IMG/VR virus record: IMGVR_UViG_3300032289_001730
Coordinates: 1 to 27,102 of that record
Direction: 5' to 3' (one strand)
Source: a virus
DNA: 27,102 bases
The position numbers and the translations under genes were made by a program. Every line of letters begins with the position of its first letter. The stretch's first letter is position 1. Under the pieces are notes generated by a model. That model saw only the letters and a list, made by a program, of their open reading frames with translations. It was not told where the DNA came from and did no database searches. This document shows positions 22,417 through 27,102 of this stretch, piece after piece.

Positions 22417-22797
22417 ATGAAAATAACAGAATTTAGAAAACTAATCCGCGAAGAGGTTAGAAAAGTGGTGAATGAAGCACAAGCTCCTAAATACAAAGCT
22501 AAGCATGCAAGTAACAATCTTGTAGCGGCTATTTACTTTTCATGGAATAAAGCCGAAAGCAACAATCAATCTTTATGGGACAAGGTAATTCAAATCCTAG
22601 AACAAGAAGATTGTGTGTTAATTAACTACGTAGTGACTGATAGCGTTTGTGAATTTGAATTTGCACCACGTGGTGTACAGACTTCAGGACCAACAACTAT
22701 AGATGAATTAGAGGATTATAAAAATCGTGTCAAAGATGCACTTAAACCTCTATCTAACCAATTCACTGGATATGATGTATATATCGTCGGATCATAA
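22417..22797 (+). CDS. Small leader-family protein (type A leader), putative capsid-targeted internal protein
   Basis: This 126-residue protein has the type A leader (MKITEFRKLIREEV, ending V17-V18-N19-E20; the penultimate hydrophobic is Val here instead of Leu). The body starts AQAPKYKAKHASNNLV. It has a two-part alpha/beta pattern with a central VLINYVVTDSVCEFEFAPRG and a final TGYDVYIVGS, unrelated to the other leader genes. It opens the second leader cluster, 38 bases after the clamp gene, behind an A/C-rich spacer. If cleaved after E20, about 106 residues remain. Confidence 0.73.
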   Translation: MKITEFRKLIREEVRKVVNEAQAPKYKAKHASNNLVAAIYFSWNKAESNNQSLWDKVIQILEQEDCVLINYVVTDSVCEFEFAPRGVQTSGPTTIDELEDYKNRVKDALKPLSNQFTGYDVYIVGS

Positions 22798-22832
22798 CAA
22801 AACAAAGACTATTTATATTAAACAATTAAACA

Positions 22833-23144
22833 ATGAAAATCACAGAATTTAGAAAACTAATTAGAGAAGAAGTTAGAAAAGTATTAAAAGAAGAAGATTA
22901 CTCGGATAAAATTAATCGAGAAGAAACCAATGCAAAACTTTTCATAAAAAACCCAGCGTTAAAGCAATATATTACCGATAATGATCAGTATGGGTTTGCT
23001 ATTATGGAAGTTCCTGTAGCTAAACTTGAAGCCGCAATGAAAACAAAAATCAAAGACATCTTAGCTATGGATGGGGAGACACTTAGCATATCATTAGATC
23101 CAACTACAAAAACGGTTGATATTATATTAGATCGTGTTGGTTAG
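22833..23144 (+). CDS. Small leader-family protein (type A leader), putative capsid-targeted internal protein
   Basis: This 103-residue protein has the type A leader (MKITEFRKLIREEV, ending V17-L18-K19-E20). The body (EDYSDKINREETNAKLFIKNP, then YGFAIMEVPVAKLEAAM, then ILAMDGETLSISLDPTTKTVDII) is small and mixed alpha/beta. No catalytic motif is apparent. It ends in TAG, just before a TGA. The predicted cut after E20 would leave an 83-residue, roughly neutral protein. Confidence 0.73.
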   Translation: MKITEFRKLIREEVRKVLKEEDYSDKINREETNAKLFIKNPALKQYITDNDQYGFAIMEVPVAKLEAAMKTKIKDILAMDGETLSISLDPTTKTVDIILDRVG

Positions 23145-23178
23145 TGATTACGAAGATTAAAATAAAATAAAAACAAAA

Positions 23179-23517
23179 ATGAAAGCAACAGAATTTAGAA
23201 AACTAATCCGAGAAGAGGTTAGAAAAGTATTAAACGAACAACAATCTAATATTGAGTTGATAGGTCCAAACGTTGATGAGTTATTGGATGCTATCAACTT
23301 TATTAACAAAGGTGATACTTCTAATGTGGGAATGATTCCACACTCATTTGGAAAAAACACACTTAAAGCGTTAGATAATGACGGACATTCAATAGGTGGT
23401 GGTAAATTCTCAATTAGTGTTCAAACTAAAGTTCCTAACGAAAGTTCATACATTAGACAAGTCAATGACCTGCTAGCTGATCATGGGTTTAAATGTAGAT
23501 TGAGTATTGTAAAATAA
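23179..23517 (+). CDS. Small leader-family protein (type A leader), putative capsid-targeted internal protein
   Basis: This 112-residue protein has the type A leader (MKATEFRKLIREEV, ending V17-L18-N19-E20). The first 45 or so nucleotides are almost identical to those of the gene at 2101, some 21 kb away, while the bodies are unrelated. The body runs QQSNIELIGPNVDELLDAINFINKGD, then SIGGGKFSISVQTKVPNESSYIRQVNDLLADHGFKCRLSIVK. It looks like a compact alpha/beta domain. It is the last complete gene of the second cluster; an orphan leader remnant follows it 18 bases on. Confidence 0.73.
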   Translation: MKATEFRKLIREEVRKVLNEQQSNIELIGPNVDELLDAINFINKGDTSNVGMIPHSFGKNTLKALDNDGHSIGGGKFSISVQTKVPNESSYIRQVNDLLADHGFKCRLSIVK

Positions 23518-23535
23518 AAACAAAATAAAAACAAA

Positions 23536-23571
23536 ATGAAATCAACAGAATTCAGAAAGGTGAGTTGGTAA
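23536..23571 (+). pseudogene. Orphan type A leader remnant (11 codons)
   Basis: ATG at 23536 opens MKSTEFRK, the beginning of the type A leader, then continues VSW and stops at TAA 23569-23571. It is preceded by the same CAAAAA-type spacer as the intact leader genes. The rest of the leader and any cargo are gone. The point of divergence lies within GAAAGGTGAGTTGG and runs directly into the groES promoter element (TTGG at 23565). It looks like a cassette that lost its cargo by recombination or deletion. Confidence 0.65.
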
Positions 23572-23595
23572 TTCAATTTACCTTTATTATATTTA
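23565..23595 (+). promoter_or_regulatory. Bacteroidota-like promoter for groES-groEL
   Basis: TTGG at 23565-23568 is followed after 19 bases by TATATTTA at 23588-23595. The groES ATG is 22 bases later. The upstream element overlaps the end of the orphan leader. Confidence 0.6.
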
Positions 23596-23616
23596 ATTAA
23601 ACAAAAAAAAACAGTT

Positions 23617-23910
23617 ATGAAAAAATTAGAAGCATTATTTGATGCAGTTATCGTTAAACCAATTGAGGAAGATGAGTCCAAATTTGGTTCAATAGTAGTT
23701 CCTGATATGGGGAATGAAAAAAACAAACAAGCCACAGTAGTAGACGTAGGTCCTGGAAAATTCTCAATCACTGGAGATCATTTTATTAACACCGTACTTA
23801 AAGTAGGAGATAAAGTAGTATTACCTTCTATGGGATTTACAAAGTTAGAATTTGAAGGTGAAGAATATTTTATTGGATGCGAAAACAGTATACTTGCTAA
23901 AATTAATTAA
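23617..23910 (+). CDS. groES: GroES-like co-chaperonin
   Basis: This 97-residue protein has the normal length for GroES. It opens MKKLEALFDAVIVKPIEEDESKFGSIVVPD, with the mobile-loop position around FGSIVVPDM as the GroEL-binding IVL-type segment. It continues ATVVDVGPGK, LKVGDKVVLPSMGFTKLEFEGEEYFIGCENSILAKIN, all typical. It caps the chaperonin ring and opens a two-gene operon with groEL 12 bases later. T4 uses gp31 for this job with the host GroEL; this phage carries both subunits. A true GroES homologue is clear. Confidence 0.9.
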   Translation: MKKLEALFDAVIVKPIEEDESKFGSIVVPDMGNEKNKQATVVDVGPGKFSITGDHFINTVLKVGDKVVLPSMGFTKLEFEGEEYFIGCENSILAKIN

Positions 23911-23922
23911 AAAGTTATAAAT

Positions 23923-25530
23923 ATGTCAAAACAAAAAATTGAATTGGGAGTAAATTCCCGAAAGAAGTTATTACAAGGAGTTAATAAAATAGCCGAAGTA
24001 GTTACAAGTACATTAGGCCCTCATGGTAGAAATATCATCTATTCAGATGGAAATTCTGTTAACAGTACAAAAGATGGGGTTTCAGTAGCAAAGAGAGTAA
24101 ATGTATTAGAAGATCCTATTGAAGATTTGGGTGCACAATTAATTAAACAAGCATCAATCAAAACAGCAGATGCAGCAGGTGATGGTACAACAACATCTAC
24201 CCTATTAGCTAGTAAAATGATTAATGATGGTTTTAAATACCTTAATAATGGTGAAAATGCAGTTCAAATCAAAAGAGATATTGATATTGCTGTTAAACAA
24301 GTAGTAGAATACATCCATAAAGATATTAAAGAAACAATTTCATCAGAAGATCAACTTGAGCAAATTGCTACTATTTCAGCTAATAATGATGTTGAAACTG
24401 GAAAATTAATAGCAACCGCTATGAGTAAGGTAGGGATTGAAGGAGTAGTACACATTGAAGAAAGTAAAACCGGAGAAACATATTTAGAAACAGTAGAAGG
24501 TATGCAATTCGATAGAGGATACAAATCTCACTATTTTGTTACTGATAATAACACTATGTCTTGTTTATTAGATAACCCATATATCCTAATAGCAGATAGT
24601 AGATTTAATACAGTAAAAGAACTTTTACCAATTTTGGAAGGAGTTTCAAATACTGGTCGTTCGCTTTTAATTATCGCCGAAGATATTGATAATGAAGCAT
24701 TAGCCACTCTTATTGTTAATAAAATGAGAGGTACAATCAAAGTATGTGCTGTTAAAGCCCCTGATTTTGGAGATAGACGTAAATTAATCCTAGAAGATAT
24801 TGCAGTTCTAACAGGAGGACAAGTGTTTAGTAAAGAAAAAGGAATGAAATTAGAGAAATTTAATTGGGATTGGTTTGGTGAAGCTAGAATTGTTACTGTT
24901 AAAAAAGAACAAACCACAATTGTTGATGGTAAAGGTAATGAGACAAGTATTTCTTCACGTATTGAAGAATTAAAACTTCAAATTGAAAAATCAACAACCG
25001 CTTTTGAAACTGAAAAATTACAAGAACGTTTAGCTAAATTTACGGGTGGAGTAGCAATTATTCATGTTGGTGGTAATACAGAAACTGAGATGAAAGAGAA
25101 AAAAGACAGAGTAGATGATGCTTTACATGCTACTAAAGCAGCTATTGATGAAGGCATCGTTCCGGGTGGTGGTATTGCTTTAATTAAGGCTCGTAAAAGT
25201 ATCACTAATAAAAGTATAGGATCTCAAATAGTATACGAAGCATGTTCAGCTCCATTTAAAAAGATATTATCAAATGCCGGACATAGTGACGAAAGTATTT
25301 ATAAAATTATGACTAGTTTACCTGATAAGTTAGTTTGGGGAGGTTATGATTTAAAAAATGATAAGTATGTAAATATGAAAGATAAAGGCATTATCGATCC
25401 TGCTAAAGTAGTAAGATGTGCTTTAGAAAATGCAGCTTCAGTAGCTGGTATTGTATTATTAACTGAAGGAGCTATTATAGATGTTCCTGAAGAAAAGAAT
25501 ACAGCTGTTGACCCACAACAGTTTTATTAA
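23923..25530 (+). CDS. groEL: GroEL-like chaperonin
   Basis: This 535-residue protein (E. coli GroEL is 548) folds capsid and other phage proteins in an ATP-driven ring. It has [37 protein letters not shown] with the nucleotide-binding [24 protein letters not shown] and [24 protein letters not shown]. The C-terminal GGM repeats of bacterial GroEL are absent; it ends DPQQFY. Divergence from bacterial GroEL (for example [15 protein letters not shown]) suggests an old phage-adapted form that pairs with its own GroES. It is followed by a strong hairpin at 25541. Confidence 0.93.
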   Translation: MSKQKIELGVNSRKKLLQGVNKIAEVVTSTLGPHGRNIIYSDGNSVNSTKDGVSVAKRVNVLEDPIEDLGAQLIKQASIKTADAAGDGTTTSTLLASKMINDGFKYLNNGENAVQIKRDIDIAVKQVVEYIHKDIKETISSEDQLEQIATISANNDVETGKLIATAMSKVGIEGVVHIEESKTGETYLETVEGMQFDRGYKSHYFVTDNNTMSCLLDNPYILIADSRFNTVKELLPILEGVSNTGRSLLIIAEDIDNEALATLIVNKMRGTIKVCAVKAPDFGDRRKLILEDIAVLTGGQVFSKEKGMKLEKFNWDWFGEARIVTVKKEQTTIVDGKGNETSISSRIEELKLQIEKSTTAFETEKLQERLAKFTGGVAIIHVGGNTETEMKEKKDRVDDALHATKAAIDEGIVPGGGIALIKARKSITNKSIGSQIVYEACSAPFKKILSNAGHSDESIYKIMTSLPDKLVWGGYDLKNDKYVNMKDKGIIDPAKVVRCALENAASVAGIVLLTEGAIIDVPEEKNTAVDPQQFY

Positions 25531-25540
25531 AAATAAATAT

Positions 25541-25565
25541 GAGGGGTTGGTTTTACCAACTCCTC
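25541..25565 (+). terminator. Hairpin after groEL, probable terminator
   Basis: GAGGGGTTGG (25541-25550) pairs with CCAACTCCTC (25556-25565): ten base pairs including one G-T, with a 5-base loop. It is followed by TACTTATCTTATATT rather than a pure T-run. It lies 11 bases after the groEL stop. The TTGG within the stem also fits as the -33 element of a promoter. Confidence 0.6.
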
Positions 25566-25576
25566 TACTTATCTTA
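25547..25576 (+). promoter_or_regulatory. Possible promoter for the clamp loader gene, overlapping the terminator
   Basis: TTGG at 25547-25550 is followed after 19 bases by TATCTTA at 25570-25576 (TAnnTT(T/A)), and the clamp-loader ATG is 17 bases later. The upstream element sits inside the groEL terminator stem, so terminator and promoter would be interlocked, or the match may be chance. Confidence 0.4.
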
Positions 25577-25592
25577 TATTAAATAAAAAGTT

Positions 25593-26528
25593 ATGAAAAA
25601 AGACCATTTTTTATGGGGAGAGAAGTTCCGTCCTGATACTTTAGATACTTTTATATGTTCTGAAGAACACAAGTTAAAATTTAAGGAATATATTGACACA
25701 CAACAAATTCCTCATCTTCTATTTGCTGGAAAACCGGGTTCTGGAAAAACCACATTAGCTAAGATATTAGTAAATAATATTGATTGTGATTATATTTATT
25801 TGAATGCTACTGAACATAGAAGCATGGATGATATTAAAGATAAAGTAGGTTCATTTGCTTCGTCTGCAACATTCAAACCATTAAAGATAATCATTTTAGA
25901 TGAAGCTACTCATTTACTTCAAGCATCACAAGTGTTATTACTTAATATGATGGAAACTTATAGTTTCAATGTTAGATTTATTTTAACAGGTAATTATGCT
26001 GAAAGGTTAATAGATCCATTAAGAAGTAGATGTACTGAATTTGATTTAGTAGCTCCATCCAAAAAAGATATTGCATTCTTTATGGACAGTATTCTTACGC
26101 AAGAAAATATTCAGTATGAGAAGGATGATTTAGCTATTATTATTAAAAAATATTATCCCGATCTCAGAAAAACAATCAATGCCTTCCAAAAATATAGTAG
26201 CGATGGGAAGCTCATACTTAATGTAAGAGAATTAAATGCAAATGATGCTTACTTAAATGGTATATTAAACGAATTAAAAAAACCCACATACAGCAGTTTT
26301 ACAAACATTAGACAATTATTGGCGGACGCTGATTTATCTTCATACGAAGACGTTTATCGGTTCTTATATGAGCAGATTGAAAACTACGCCCTTAATAGAG
26401 AAGGTATGATAATAATAATTCTTGAAGAATATATGTATCATTCATCATTCGTCTTAGATAAAGAAATCAATATAGTTGCCTGTATTTCTCGTATATTAGA
26501 AACAATTAAACAAAAACAAATTATATAA
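25593..26528 (+). CDS. gp44-like sliding-clamp loader large subunit
   Basis: This 311-residue AAA+ ATPase (T4 gp44 is 319) opens the clamp ring. It begins WGEKFRPDTLDTFICSEEHK, typical of clamp loaders. Walker A is AGKPGSGKTT (45-54), Walker B is KIIILDEATHL (98-108, D103-E104), sensor 1 is ILTGNY, and the RSRC arginine finger is at 144-147. The C-terminal collar region is helical. It is followed 1 base after its stop by an 88-residue gene and then by the gp62-like start, so the loader genes form a unit. The protein is the motor of the 4:1 gp44/gp62 complex. Confidence 0.9.
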   Translation: MKKDHFLWGEKFRPDTLDTFICSEEHKLKFKEYIDTQQIPHLLFAGKPGSGKTTLAKILVNNIDCDYIYLNATEHRSMDDIKDKVGSFASSATFKPLKIIILDEATHLLQASQVLLLNMMETYSFNVRFILTGNYAERLIDPLRSRCTEFDLVAPSKKDIAFFMDSILTQENIQYEKDDLAIIIKKYYPDLRKTINAFQKYSSDGKLILNVRELNANDAYLNGILNELKKPTYSSFTNIRQLLADADLSSYEDVYRFLYEQIENYALNREGMIIIILEEYMYHSSFVLDKEINIVACISRILETIKQKQII

Positions 26529-26529
26529 A

Positions 26530-26796
26530 ATGAACGGACCATCACAAGTAAATCAACCAAAAATTGATATTAAATTAGCAACAACTGTATTTTCACCTGA
26601 AGGAAATTGTGTATTTACAGAAGGAGTAGTGTTAAAAAAATTATCTAAATTCGTAGCAGGTACTTCGGACGATGCTATTGTACCGATCCCTTGCTTCTAT
26701 GATATCAAAACTGGAAAAGTATTAATAGAATTACTACCTAAAGAATTACAACAAGAATTTAGAGATTTATATGAAAAAGAAGATCCAACAAAATAG
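26530..26796 (+). CDS. 88-residue conserved-looking protein between clamp loader genes
   Basis: This small protein (MNGPSQVNQPKIDIKL, then FTEGVVLKKLSKFVAGTSDDAIVPIPCFYDIKTGKVLIELLP, then KELQQEFRDLYEKED) starts 1 base after the gp44-like stop, and its end overlaps the next gene by 26 bases. Its pattern suggests a small beta-barrel or alpha/beta fold with a helical end. No motif gives a function. The tight packing between the two loader subunits suggests a replication-linked role. It is read by codon use as a true gene. Confidence 0.6.
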   Translation: MNGPSQVNQPKIDIKLATTVFSPEGNCVFTEGVVLKKLSKFVAGTSDDAIVPIPCFYDIKTGKVLIELLPKELQQEFRDLYEKEDPTK

Positions 26797-27102
26797 TTCA
26801 TTATCATTATTTGATTGGATAAAACAAATTATTAATCTGAAAAAAGATTGGAATTGTTTTTCTGAGGAAGATAAAAAGACATATAATGTTTTTATGATTA
26901 ACAAATTCCTTTCAATGAACCAAGATTATTTAGATATAGTTAACTATGTTCAGAAACTGAATATCCAAGATAAAGAAAAATCATATATAGTATATTGCTC
27001 CCTAATTCCTAAAGCTACAAAAACATATTTTCCATATATTAAATCTACTAAGAAACCCCAAGATCCAGAGTTGCTAGATAATATATCTAAATACTATGAA
27101 TG
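26771..27102 (+). CDS. gp62-like clamp loader small subunit, N-terminal part
   Basis: ATG 26771 opens a frame that runs off the right edge after 110 full codons. It reads SLSLFDWIKQIINLKKDWN, then FSEEDKKTYNVFMINKFLSMNQDYLDIVNYVQKL, then YIVYCSLIPKATKTYFPYIKSTKK. The pattern of a small Trp/Tyr-rich helical protein with F-M-I-N-K-F-L-S-M fits gp62, which lacks ATPase motifs and completes the loader with gp44. The position after the gp44-like gene is a strong clue. The call is based more on context than on sequence, because gp62 proteins diverge quickly. It overlaps the previous gene by 26 bases. Confidence 0.6.
   Translation, partial: MKKKIQQNSSLSLFDWIKQIINLKKDWNCFSEEDKKTYNVFMINKFLSMNQDYLDIVNYVQKLNIQDKEKSYIVYCSLIPKATKTYFPYIKSTKKPQDPELLDNISKYYE

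Noticed and set aside
24531-24917. Long open frame on the - strand inside groEL, and other minus-strand frames in the window
   Set aside because: They lie opposite strongly conserved genes, have low-complexity Ser/Leu/Ile composition and no start context; they are mirror frames of A+T-rich coding DNA.

Overview
The window is about 27 kb of an A+T-rich, fully co-oriented (+ strand) tailed-phage genome with T4-like replication genes. The module includes a gp32-like ssDNA-binding protein, UvsX-like recombinase, 5'-3' exonuclease, gp41-like helicase, gp43-like family B polymerase, gp45-like clamp, gp44-like clamp loader and the start of a gp62-like subunit. Three features suggest a Bacteroidota (flavobacterial-type) host: start codons lack Shine-Dalgarno sequences and sit behind A-rich leaders; seven intergenic sites carry TTGG-N19-TAnnTT(T/A), close to the Bacteroidota -33/-7 promoter; and the deazaguanine, GroESL and B12-dependent ribonucleotide reductase set is familiar from large marine phages. 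The host assignment is inference.

Layout. 1-282: tail of an unrecognised gene. 346-2463: five small genes that share one of two conserved N-terminal leaders but have unrelated bodies. 2482-2566: three hairpins ending in a terminator. 2628-4915: a family A-like polymerase with degenerate N-terminus, an unknown gene and a leucine-rich-repeat-like gene. 5001-9376: gp32, UvsX, exonuclease and helicase. 9382-11235: class II ribonucleotide reductase. 11317-12579: three unknown small genes. 12629-17880: a 7-deazaguanine block (TGT-like protein, QueC, QueD, QueE, GTP cyclohydrolase I) mixed with two thioredoxins, a small membrane protein and dUTPase. 17928-18657: RHH protein and HNH endonuclease. 18669-22378: family B polymerase split in two by one in-frame stop, then the sliding clamp. 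22417-23571: three more leader genes and an orphan leader. 23617-25530: GroES/GroEL. 25593-27102: clamp loader genes.

How it fits together. The window encodes most of a replisome, plus nucleotide supply (RNR, dUTPase, thioredoxins) and a pathway from GTP to preQ0. The TGT-like protein could insert preQ0 into phage DNA to evade host restriction. The most distinctive feature is the leader-gene family. Seven complete small genes in two clusters begin with near-identical basic helices ending in (I/L)-x-E, the recognition pattern of T4-type prohead proteases. I infer that they are capsid-targeted internal proteins delivered with the DNA, built as exchangeable cargo behind a constant targeting tag and a constant CAAAAA-rich 5' leader.
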